Shown: positions 1 to 4,257 of the stretch, one piece after another
How the letters are laid out: each line of letters begins with the position of its first letter
How positions within the stretch are numbered: position 1 is the first letter of the stretch
Made by a program: the position numbers and the translations under genes
The notes under the pieces: generated by a model
Told to the model about the DNA's origin: nothing
Seen by the model: only the letters and a program-made list of their open reading frames with translations
Databases searched by the model: none
Assembly: GCA_050734915.1 (NCBI GenBank)
Contig: JBOHUX010000134.1
Coordinates: forward strand, 1-6,486
DNA: 6,486 nt
Reading direction: 5' to 3'
From: JBOHUX01 sp050734915
GTDB taxonomy: Bacteria > Chloroflexota > Dormibacteria > Dormibacterales > Dormibacteraceae

Positions 1-344
1 GGCTGACCCAGCAGCCGGCTGACCTCCACCATGATCCGACCCTGAGCGTCGAAGACCGCGTCCTGGACCCGGTCGATACTGGGGCGGCTGCTGGCGACCA
101 CCTGGGCCAGGTCGGGGTCGGCCTGGGCCACCTCGGCGTGACGCAGGTGCTCGGCCACGCTGGGTGGGACCACCCGGCGCTCACGGATCCGGGCGTCCTC
201 GAGGTCGGCGAGGACACGGTCGAGGTGTTCCAGATGGGAGCGGTACTTGCGCAGAATCCGGGTCCGGGAGAAGCGGTCGCGCTGGCGCCTCAGGATCTCG
301 CGGCGGGTGCTGCGGAAGCGGTTGTCTCGTTCTGAGGTCATCAT
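1..344 (-). CDS. Hypothetical basic helical protein, 3' end off the window
   Basis: The frame is open from ATG 344-342 through 114 codons to the window's left edge without a stop, so only the N-terminal part is seen. A second ATG follows directly (341-339). The start is supported by an AGAAGGGA-like ribosome binding site at about 355-362, roughly ten bases upstream. Residues 5-55 are very rich in Arg, Glu and Asp with regularly spaced Leu (for example HLEHLDRVLADLEDARIRE), suggesting an amphipathic helix or coiled coil. Residues 58-114 look helical too (VAEHLRHAEVAQADPDLAQ). No cysteine, signal peptide or membrane segment is visible. I do not recognise a family. It is transcribed divergently from the small gene at 596, probably from the promoter at 497-524 through a leader of about 146 bases. 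Nucleic-acid binding would fit the N-terminal charge but is inference only. Confidence 0.75.
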   Translation of the reverse strand, partial: MMTSERDNRFRSTRREILRRQRDRFSRTRILRKYRSHLEHLDRVLADLEDARIRERRVVPPSVAEHLRHAEVAQADPDLAQVVASSRPSIDRVQDAVFDAQGRIMVEVSRLLGQ

Positions 345-490
345 GGGTTGGGGGTCCCTTCTGAGCCTTGGCTCAAATGGCGGGTCACCCGGAGTCCTGA
401 ACTGGACGTCCGGTGCTGAAACGGCGGTGTGCGCATCCTGGTTACCCGGTGCTCCCCGCCACCCGGCAGCGCAGCACTCGTCGCTGCGCT
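345..490 (-). promoter_or_regulatory. Structured 5' leader of the leftward gene
   Basis: Between the predicted start of transcription (about 490) and the ATG at 344 lie three inverted repeats. The first has perfect 9-bp arms at 467-475 and 483-491 with a 7-base loop, at the very 5' end of the predicted RNA. The second is a stem of about 10-11 bp with two single-base bulges, spanning 386-415 with a 6-base loop. The third has 6-bp arms at 362-367 and 370-375 (TGAGCC/GGCTCA), just upstream of the ribosome binding site. The last is too tight for a good RNA hairpin and could be a DNA operator. A structured, possibly regulatory leader is an inference; no known riboswitch class is recognised. Confidence 0.4.
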
Positions 491-548
491 GACACAATTA
501 TATCCGGCGAGCAGGCCTTTTCAAACCCTGCTGACTGCCGGGTAGTGG
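456..548. repeat. Imperfect terminal inverted repeats enclosing 93 bp
   Basis: Bases 456-469 (CCGCCACCCGGCAG) match the reverse complement of 535-548 (CTGCCGGGTAGTGG) at 12 of 14 positions. The enclosed segment holds a 9-bp hairpin (467-491), the leftward promoter and a 6-bp inverted repeat (510-532). It could be a small palindromic or MITE-like element or a chance arrangement; no target duplication was identified. Confidence 0.3.
497..524 (-). promoter_or_regulatory. Sigma70-type promoter reading leftward
   Basis: On the minus strand, TTGAAA (524-519, 5/6 to the -35 consensus) is followed after 16 bases by TATAAT (502-497, perfect -10). The predicted start is A490. It stands out as an A+T-rich island in G+C-rich DNA and faces the gene starting at 344. 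The -35 sits in the loop of a small inverted repeat (AGCAGG 510-515, CCTGCT 527-532), which could be a regulator site. Confidence 0.6.
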
Positions 549-558
549 CTCAATTTGA
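533..558 (+). repeat. 26-base direct repeat, copy 1 (possible IS end)
   Basis: The segment begins GACTGCCGGGTAGTGG and matches 1908-1933 at 23 of 26 positions, in the same orientation. The pattern of 'GTGG-TCA-TTTGA' followed here by 'GTTGGCCAA' resembles the subterminal sequences of IS21-family elements, but no transposase gene is present, so this would be a solitary end. It lies between the two divergent promoters. Confidence 0.5.
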
Positions 559-560
559 AG

Positions 561-589
561 TTGGCCAATCCGAGATCGGCTGATACGAT
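561..589 (+). promoter_or_regulatory. Extended -10 promoter giving a leaderless transcript
   Basis: TTGGCC (561-566), a 17-base spacer, then TACGAT (584-589) preceded by TG at 581-582 (extended -10). The expected start seven bases after the -10 is A596, the first base of the ATG of the small gene. No ribosome binding site precedes that ATG. The upstream half lies directly against the 26-base repeat, so the repeat may have delivered the promoter. Confidence 0.6.
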
Positions 590-595
590 GGTCGT

Positions 596-841
596 ATGCC
601 GAAGCGCTCAAGAAAGCCAGCCGATCTCAACCGCATGGCCTATGAGATCGTCCGCCAGTCAACTGACCCAGACTACGATCCCAACGCCGGGAAGAACCCA
701 GCCGCCGTGGAGTTGGGCCGGCTGGGGGGCCTCAAGGGTGGCAAGGCCCGGGCGGCCAAGCTCTCCCCCGTACAGCGGAACGAGATCGCCAAGAAGGCGG
801 CCGCTGCCCGGTGGGGCAAGCGTCCAGCCCACTCTGGCTAG
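596..841 (+). CDS. Small basic GGLKGGKARAAKLS-family protein
   Basis: 81 residues, strongly basic. Residues 1-9 are MPKRSRKPA. Residues 10-35 form an acidic/polar N-terminal part with DLNRMAYEIVRQSTDPDYDP. Residues 40-73 carry the conserved block LGRLGGLKGGKARAAKLS, then EIAKKAAAARW. I recognise this block as a widespread family of small hypothetical bacterial proteins, sometimes loosely labelled histone- or KGG-like; the biochemical role is not established. The start is the first base of the predicted transcript (leaderless). About 58 bases downstream lies a truncated DNA adenine methyltransferase in the same direction, so this was probably the first gene of a two-gene unit with it. A nucleic-acid-binding role is suggested by charge only. 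Confidence 0.85.
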   Translation: MPKRSRKPADLNRMAYEIVRQSTDPDYDPNAGKNPAAVELGRLGGLKGGKARAAKLSPVQRNEIAKKAAAARWGKRPAHSG

Positions 842-898
842 GTCAGCGGACCTATCCTTAGGGCTAAGTTAAAGAGTCCAAGGCTTGAGGGGGCGGAG

Positions 899-1036
899 AT
901 AAAGACCAACGTCCTCTACTACGGCGACAACCTCGACATCCTGCGCCGCTATATCCCGGACGAGTCGGTGGATCTGGTCTACCTAGACCCTCCATTCAAC
1001 TCGAACGCGAACTACAACGTCGCTCCACCAGATTAA
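899..1036 (+). pseudogene. N-terminal stub of a beta-class DNA N6-adenine methyltransferase
   Basis: The 45 codons read KTNVLYYGDNLDILRRYIP, then DESVDLVYLDPPFNSN, ANYNV, APPD and a TAA at 1034-1036. YYGDN...ILR...VDLVYLDPPFNSN is the typical N-terminus of type III Mod-like and related adenine methyltransferases, with catalytic motif IV (DPPF) ahead of the missing SAM-binding FxGxG motif. An intact enzyme has several hundred residues, so this is a remnant. Homology breaks after NYNV, at about 1021. The first codon is ATA at the position where MKTN would be expected, with GAGGGG at 887-892 at suitable spacing, so the start codon may also be lost (inferred). The stop overlaps the ribosome binding site of the next gene. 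Methylase activity is not expected. Confidence 0.7.
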
Positions 1037-1052
1037 GGAGGAGTAGGCGCCC

Positions 1053-1409
1053 ATGGTGAAGCTGGAAGACATCAACCAGTGGCGGGGAGAGGACGTGGTC
1101 GATGCCGGCGGAGAGAAGATCGGAACGCTGGAGGAGATCTACTACGACTCGGAGACTGACCAGCCACTCTTTCTCGGGGTGAAAGTTGGGCTGCTGAGTC
1201 CCCACCTGACCTTCGTCCCCTTCCAGGGCCTATCGGTGGGCAAAGAGCACCTGCTCACCGACCAAGCCAAGTCGCAGGTGAAGAGTGCGCCGACCCTTGC
1301 CCTGAACGCCGAGCTGCCCCAGGAGGAAGAGGCCAAGATCTTCGACCACTACCACCTCGACTACACGCGAGGCTCAACGCCCACCGGCAAGCGCCTGATT
1401 CGCCGCTAG
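1053..1409 (+). CDS. PRC-barrel domain protein
   Basis: 118 residues. The PRC-barrel fold is recognised from residues 7-80: INQWRGEDVVDAGGEKIG, then TLEEIYYDSETDQPLFLGVK, GLLSPHLTFVPFQGLSV and a DQAKSQVKSAP strand-helix end. The C-terminal tail has ELPQEEEAKIFDHYHLDY (88-104), which is usual in the stand-alone actinobacterial-type members. The family is soluble; stand-alone members are linked to stress or metabolic adaptor roles, mostly without proven function. The start is firm: AAGGAGGAG at 1035-1043 lies nine bases before the ATG. It sits directly behind the methyltransferase stub, so it has either gained or kept its position through the deletion that truncated that gene. The hairpin at 1418-1434 ends the unit. 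Confidence 0.93.
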   Translation: MVKLEDINQWRGEDVVDAGGEKIGTLEEIYYDSETDQPLFLGVKVGLLSPHLTFVPFQGLSVGKEHLLTDQAKSQVKSAPTLALNAELPQEEEAKIFDHYHLDYTRGSTPTGKRLIRR

Positions 1410-1417
1410 GGCTGTCG

Positions 1418-1434
1418 GGGTGGCGGCACCACCC
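1418..1434 (+). terminator. GC-rich hairpin after the PRC-barrel gene
   Basis: GGGTGG (1418-1423), loop CGGCA, CCACCC (1429-1434), starting nine bases after the stop codon. There is no T-tract, which is common for terminators in high-GC bacteria, so termination is probable but not certain. Confidence 0.45.
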
Positions 1435-1494
1435 GCACCGTGGATCCGGCCCGCGAGCCTCAACGGTCGTGGCCGCGCTTGGTCGCCCTTCCCA

Positions 1495-1738
1495 CTCGGT
1501 CATGGACAGATTCGTCTCCCGCAACAGTCGAAGTGCTCGATTCGCTCGGGAGCGGCGCCTTAGCTCGTCAGGAGTCATCCCGAATTCGCTCCAAAACAGG
1601 CGGCGCAGGGGCGCGCGGAAACGCCGAGAGGCGCGGCCAGAGTCTCATCGCCCTCCGGGCCGGCTGGCTCGCCCACAACCGCGCACCGCGCGGTCGACGG
1701 TTCGGTAGCGGGTCCCAGCGGCGGATGTCTTCGCGGCA
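1495..1738 (-). pseudogene. Ada/AraC-type helix-turn-helix remnant, frameshifted
   Basis: Read leftward, three blocks in two frames line up with the HTH part of Ada/AraC-like proteins: CREDIRRWDP and RTVDRAVR (about 1738-1681), then VGEPAGPEGDETLAAPLGVS (1676-about 1617), then LRRLFWSEFGMTPDELRR, SRANRALRLL and RETNLSMTE (1608-1495). The family pattern is 'LA..LGVS.RHLRRLF..EFG.TP.E......R..LA..LL.ETDL.MTE'. An extra base near 1677-1680 and a missing base at 1609-1610 shift the frame and then restore it; the missing base falls exactly in the codon for the expected His of S-A-R-H-L-R-R-L-F. After MTE the expected 'VAFASGF' segment is absent. The CREDIRRWDP block is in a third frame and is the weakest match. 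It may derive from an Ada or AlkA-like DNA repair gene, or another AraC regulator. It cannot make a working protein as read. Confidence 0.55.
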
Positions 1739-1740
1739 CT

Positions 1741-2113
1741 GTCCCGACTGGAGGCTGCGAGTGTCATCGAGCGTGTGCTCACTCGTTGGCCCGCGACACC
1801 GGGTCGTGCCGGCACGAAGGCCGACCTACCGTTCCAATGTCCAATCGCTGGCGCAGCCTGCGCCATCAGATTGCGCACAACACCAGTTCCCAAGCTAGGC
1901 CACCTCCGACTGCCGGGTAGTGGGTCGGTTTGACTCGGGACACCCCGACGGCTCGATCGCCTAGCGGCCCCGAGAAGACGAGGCTGGAACCCGTAGGGCG
2001 GAGGGGCCGCAAGCTCCCCCCACACCCGTGGAGGGTGGCGGCCGCGCTCGAGCAGATCGCCGCGGCTTCGTCGATGGCTCGGCGCTTTGGTGGGGCTCGA
2101 CGAGCGCGTTGAC
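1741..2113. other. Gene-poor stretch, no gene recognised
   Basis: Open frames exist on both strands here but none shows a recognisable motif, ribosome binding site or codon pattern. It contains direct-repeat copy 2 at 1908-1933 and a small inverted repeat TCGGG-ACAC-CCCGA at 1935-1948. The 1741-1900 part might be further decayed sequence of the HTH gene at 1495-1738, but I could not align it. Confidence 0.4.
1908..1933 (+). repeat. 26-base direct repeat, copy 2 (possible IS end)
   Basis: Shares the first 16 bases GACTGCCGGGTAGTGG exactly with copy 1 at 533 and TTTGA at its end, with three mismatches in 26. The two copies are about 1.38 kb apart and enclose the small basic protein gene, the methyltransferase stub, the PRC-barrel gene and the HTH remnant. 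Confidence 0.5.
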
Positions 2114-2148
2114 TGGCGCCTCGTCGGGTGGACGAGGCCCAGGCGCCA
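2114..2148. repeat. Strong hairpin upstream of the ArsR gene
   Basis: GCCTCGTC (2118-2125) pairs with GACGAGGC (2131-2138) around a GGGTG loop, and TGGC (2114-2117) pairs with GCCA (2145-2148) across a 6-base bulge. It may end transcription arriving from the left; there is no T-tract. Confidence 0.4.
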
Positions 2149-2168
2149 CTCTCGCGTGCCCGTGGGCC

Positions 2169-2185
2169 GTGCCCCCCCGGGGCAC
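2169..2185. repeat. 7-bp perfect hairpin next to the ArsR promoter
   Basis: GTGCCCC (2169-2175), loop CCC, GGGGCAC (2179-2185). It lies 14 bases upstream of the predicted -35. It could act as an insulating terminator or a regulator site. Confidence 0.4.
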
Positions 2186-2199
2186 AGGGTCCAGCGGTC

Positions 2200-2227
2200 G
2201 TGCCATATGCCGATCTAGACATATAAT
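2200..2227 (+). promoter_or_regulatory. Leaderless promoter of the ArsR-AHSA1 operon
   Basis: GTGCCA (2200-2205, 4/6 to the -35 consensus), a 16-base spacer and a perfect TATAAT (2222-2227). The ATG of the ArsR gene begins seven bases after the -10, where transcription should start, and no ribosome binding site is present. Confidence 0.65.
2205..2224. promoter_or_regulatory. Candidate ArsR operator overlapping the -10
   Basis: ATATG (2205-2209) and CATAT (2220-2224) form a 5-N10-5 inverted repeat, with inner partial symmetry around TCTAGA (2214-2219). ArsR-family repressors bind A+T-rich imperfect palindromes over their own promoters, and this one covers the spacer and -10. The assignment to this repressor is inference. 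Confidence 0.42.
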
Positions 2228-2233
2228 AGGACC

Positions 2234-2599
2234 ATGGCTCGGGCTTCCGCCACTGCCGACGTCTTCAACGCGATCGCGGAAGCGCACCGTCGCGACATAC
2301 TCGACTTGCTGGTCGGAGGGGAAAAGCCGGTCGGGGCGATCGTCGACGAGCTCGCGATCTCCCAGCCCCAGGTCTCCAAGCACCTGCGGGTCCTCAGCGA
2401 AGTGGGGCTCGTCCGGTGTCGTGCGGTGGGGCGCCGTCGTCTCTACCGACTAAATCCCCCCTGCCTGCGACCGCTGGGCGACTGGGTCGCGAAGTACGAG
2501 CTCATCTCGAACGAGCGTCTCGACAGGCTCGACGACTACCTCAGCGAGCCCCAGCGTCAAGAACGCAAACCAGACCAGCAACCAAAAGGGGCACCATGA
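2234..2599 (+). CDS. ArsR/SmtB-family transcriptional repressor
   Basis: 121 residues forming a winged helix-turn-helix. Residues 9-28 (DVFNAIAEAHRRDILDLL) are the first helices; 33-60 hold the HTH with the recognition helix QPQVSKHLRVLSEVGLV; 61-74 are the wing (RCRAVGRRRLYRLN). The dimerising helix (GDWVAKYELISNERLDRLDDYL) follows, then a polar tail. The classical metal motif ELCVCDL is absent; only Cys62 and Cys77 are present, so a metal sensor is unlikely. It is coupled by an ATGA overlap to an AHSA1/SRPBCC gene. ArsR-AHSA1 pairs are common, and the repressor is generally thought to control the pair. Transcription is predicted to start at the ATG itself, under a candidate operator at 2205-2224. 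The inducer is unknown. Confidence 0.95.
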   Translation: MARASATADVFNAIAEAHRRDILDLLVGGEKPVGAIVDELAISQPQVSKHLRVLSEVGLVRCRAVGRRRLYRLNPPCLRPLGDWVAKYELISNERLDRLDDYLSEPQRQERKPDQQPKGAP

Positions 2600-3093
2600 C
2601 AACTAGGACAACTACTCGACACGGCTCGGCTACCTTCGAGTTCACCGACCGCACGGTCACGATCCAGCGCAAGTTCGAGGCGCCGATGGCGCTGGTCTTC
2701 GATGCGATGACCGAGCCTGAGCACATCCGCGTGTGGTTCCCCGCGGATGCGGTGCCGCTCCACATCTGCGAGATCGATCTGCGGGTTGGTGGAAAGTACC
2801 ACTACGCGTGGTACGCCCCTGGGGGCACGGAGTGCTCATTCCGGGGCAGCTTCCTCGAGGTCGAGCGGCCAACGCGGATCGTCGCCACCTGGCTGTTCGA
2901 GGGGTGGCCGGACGACGAGGCGGTCGAGACCGTGATCTTGACCGAGGAAGGCCGCGTCACGACCATGACAGACATCCTGGAGTTCAAGGCTCCAGAGAAC
3001 CTCGGTGATCACTTCCAAACAAACGATGGCGCCCAGACCAGCTGGGACAAGCTGGACGACCTCCTGGCTGACCTGCAGGCGGTCCGCACGTAG
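2596..3093 (+). CDS. SRPBCC/AHSA1-family ligand-binding protein
   Basis: 165 residues in the START/Bet v 1-like fold of the AHSA1 group. Evidence: residues 22-50 (TIQRKFEAPMALVFDAMTEP, then VWFPA), 62-72 (LRVGGKYHYAW), 82-105 (FRGSFLEVERPTRIVATWLF, then EGWP) and the C-terminal long helix ending TSWDKLDDLLADLQ (148-161). These proteins bind hydrophobic ligands in a deep pocket; some relatives confer resistance or aid folding, but most have no assigned ligand. It is cytoplasmic, with no signal or membrane segment. The ATG overlaps the stop of the ArsR gene (ATGA), and AAGGGG lies five bases upstream, so it is translationally coupled and co-regulated. I chose this start over an upstream in-frame ATG at 2416, which would only add residues read out of frame through the ArsR gene. 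Confidence 0.95.
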   Translation: MTTRTTTRHGSATFEFTDRTVTIQRKFEAPMALVFDAMTEPEHIRVWFPADAVPLHICEIDLRVGGKYHYAWYAPGGTECSFRGSFLEVERPTRIVATWLFEGWPDDEAVETVILTEEGRVTTMTDILEFKAPENLGDHFQTNDGAQTSWDKLDDLLADLQAVRT

Positions 3094-3095
3094 GC

Positions 3096-3110
3096 CAGTC
3101 CGCAGGACTG
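3096..3110 (+). terminator. Small hairpin just after the AHSA1 gene
   Basis: CAGTCC (3096-3101), loop GCA, GGACTG (3105-3110), two bases after the stop codon. The short stem and lack of a T-tract make this a weak terminator candidate. Confidence 0.35.
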
Positions 3111-3163
3111 CTGGGCGAGTCGCAGGTGGGAGTCTCCAACGCCGTGCACGGAGGTTTCCGGCA

Positions 3164-3330
3164 TTAGGGATTGAACAACTCCCAGTGCCGCTCGGAGACG
3201 ACCGCGCGGTGCCGGGACGGGTCATTACGACGGTGTACCCGTCGCCAACGGCCTGCGGGTCAACGAACGCCCGGACGAGGCCCAGGACCTGCGTGTCCCA
3301 GGCCCGCTCGCGGCAATGTCGCGCACCCTG
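3164..3330 (-). pseudogene. Possible decayed C-terminal gene fragment
   Basis: Read leftward, 3300-3217 gives WDTQVLGLVRAFVDPQAVGD, then GYTVVMTR. A one-base loss at 3215-3216 then leads into RHRAVVSERHWELFNP and a TAA at 3166-3164. Both pieces have a protein-like composition (ordered hydrophobics, W and F, low Arg/Pro bias) unlike the other frames here, and they join smoothly if one base is restored. I cannot name the family. The upstream end is not clear. It could be a remnant of an inserted gene, or chance. Confidence 0.3.
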
Positions 3331-3353
3331 AGGCCGCCATGTGAGATGCCGGT

Positions 3354-3367
3354 CACCCCCGGGGGTG
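3354..3367. repeat. Perfect 14-base palindrome
   Basis: CACCCCCGGGGGTG with no spacer. It has no promoter next to it, so a regulator site is not supported by context. Confidence 0.35.
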
Positions 3368-3505
3368 CCTGGGTGGCTGGGGATGTTTCAGTATTCCTCG
3401 TGGTCGAGACGTTGCGCCAAGATGCTGACGGCGGTCATCTGATCACGCGCGGCAGAGGGTTTCAGGCAACGGCTGCAGGAGACTTGCGGGGAGCGAATCC
3501 GTACC

Positions 3506-3547
3506 TTCGTTCTTCACGAACCCCGCCGCCTACAGTTTCCGCGGCGG
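3506..3547. terminator. Tandem inverted repeats, possible convergent terminator
   Basis: TTCGT (3506-3510)/ACGAA (3516-3520) is followed by CCGCCGC (3523-3529)/GCGGCGG (3541-3547) with an 11-base loop. They lie 85 bases beyond the end of the leftward operon and between convergent genes. There is no T-tract on either strand. Confidence 0.3.
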
Positions 3548-3631
3548 TCCTGCCGAAGGTGTTGCCTGTCGTTACACGGTCAACTGTGGAGTCGTTCCGT
3601 GCCACGACGTCGAACGCGCGCGTGACCGTAG

Positions 3632-4252
3632 TCAGAATATGAAGGGGACCAACCGCTTGCGAGCGGCGGCGTAGTCCCGGTACTCGGCGCCGAACTGCTC
3701 TGCGAGCGCCCGTTCCTCGATGGTCACCCGGCGGGCGAACGCCGCCACTGGCAGCGGAGACAGCGCCAGGGCCACGCGGTTGTCGCAGCACCAAAGGCAA
3801 CCCGCCACCGTCAGCAGCGCGCCAGCGTAGCCGGGGTGCTGTATCCAGAGGTAAGGACCGCGCTGGACCAGCCGCTGCCGCGGAGAGATCGCAACCCGGA
3901 CTGTGAAGAACTCGCCCAAGGCGATGATCGCCCACCAGCGCAAGCAGATGCCGGCGGCCATCAGGGCTGAGCCTCCGGCGACTGCCAACCTTGTCGAGCG
4001 GGGCCGCGCGCGGCCACCGTTGGCGGCAGCTGCCAGGCCGCCGCCAACTGCACCCCAGACGCTGCCAATGAGGGCGGCCATCGATCCGTGGTCCAGCTGG
4101 TCCTCAGCGTGGGCGGGCGCGCTGGCGCGCGAGCGCAGTTGCAAGGTCACCTCTGAGGCGACCCAGGTCGCCATCAGCGTCCAGAACACCGGCCGCAGAG
4201 GGCCTCTGCGGAAGATGGGCGAGCGCTGGGTGCCGAGCGCGGCGCTTTCCAT
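3632..4252 (-). CDS. ICMT-type membrane methyltransferase
   Basis: 206 residues, an integral membrane protein of the isoprenylcysteine carboxyl methyltransferase/PEMT-like group, which uses SAM to methylate lipid-linked or small substrates. Hydrophobic segments lie at about 21-38, 57-77, 89-112 and 141-172. The family signature is at the C-terminus: RWWAIIALG (105-113), GPYLWIQHPGYAGALL (132-147), EERALAEQFGAEYRDY (179-194) and RLVPF (200-204). The His-Pro-Gly-Tyr and the Glu pair belong to the SAM-binding site. ATG 4252 begins five bases after the glycosidase stop, with GAGGAG eleven bases upstream; the longer open frame upstream is a shadow of the glycosidase gene. Bacterial members rarely act on prenylated proteins, so the substrate is open. 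It is the last gene of the operon. Confidence 0.9.
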   Translation of the reverse strand: MESAALGTQRSPIFRRGPLRPVFWTLMATWVASEVTLQLRSRASAPAHAEDQLDHGSMAALIGSVWGAVGGGLAAAANGGRARPRSTRLAVAGGSALMAAGICLRWWAIIALGEFFTVRVAISPRQRLVQRGPYLWIQHPGYAGALLTVAGCLWCCDNRVALALSPLPVAAFARRVTIEERALAEQFGAEYRDYAAARKRLVPFIF

Positions 4253-4257
4253 CGCCC

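Larger units (their letters stand above)
3331..3631. other. Gene-poor stretch between convergent units
   Basis: No gene is recognised on either strand. It holds a perfect 14-base palindrome (3354-3367), a 5-bp inverted repeat TTCGT/ACGAA (3506-3520) and a 7-bp inverted repeat CCGCCGC/GCGGCGG (3523-3547). A plus-strand open frame (3316-3642) lacks motifs and runs into the opposing gene's end. Confidence 0.4.

Noticed and set aside
857..868. CTTAG-GG-CTAAG as a terminator after the small basic gene
   Set aside because: The stem is 5 bp with a 2-base loop, too weak and too tight, with no T-tract.
1255..1578. A 107-codon leftward frame starting MTPDEL as a functional gene
   Set aside because: Only the first 28 or so codons resemble an HTH, the block continues upstream of the ATG, and the rest runs into the PRC-barrel gene antisense.
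1440..1898. A 152-codon plus-strand frame
   Set aside because: Arg/Ser-rich without motif or ribosome binding site; it lies over the minus-strand HTH remnant.
2234..2599. Metal-sensing role for the ArsR protein
   Set aside because: The ELCVCDL-type cysteine motif is missing and the AHSA1 partner points to a different regulator subgroup.
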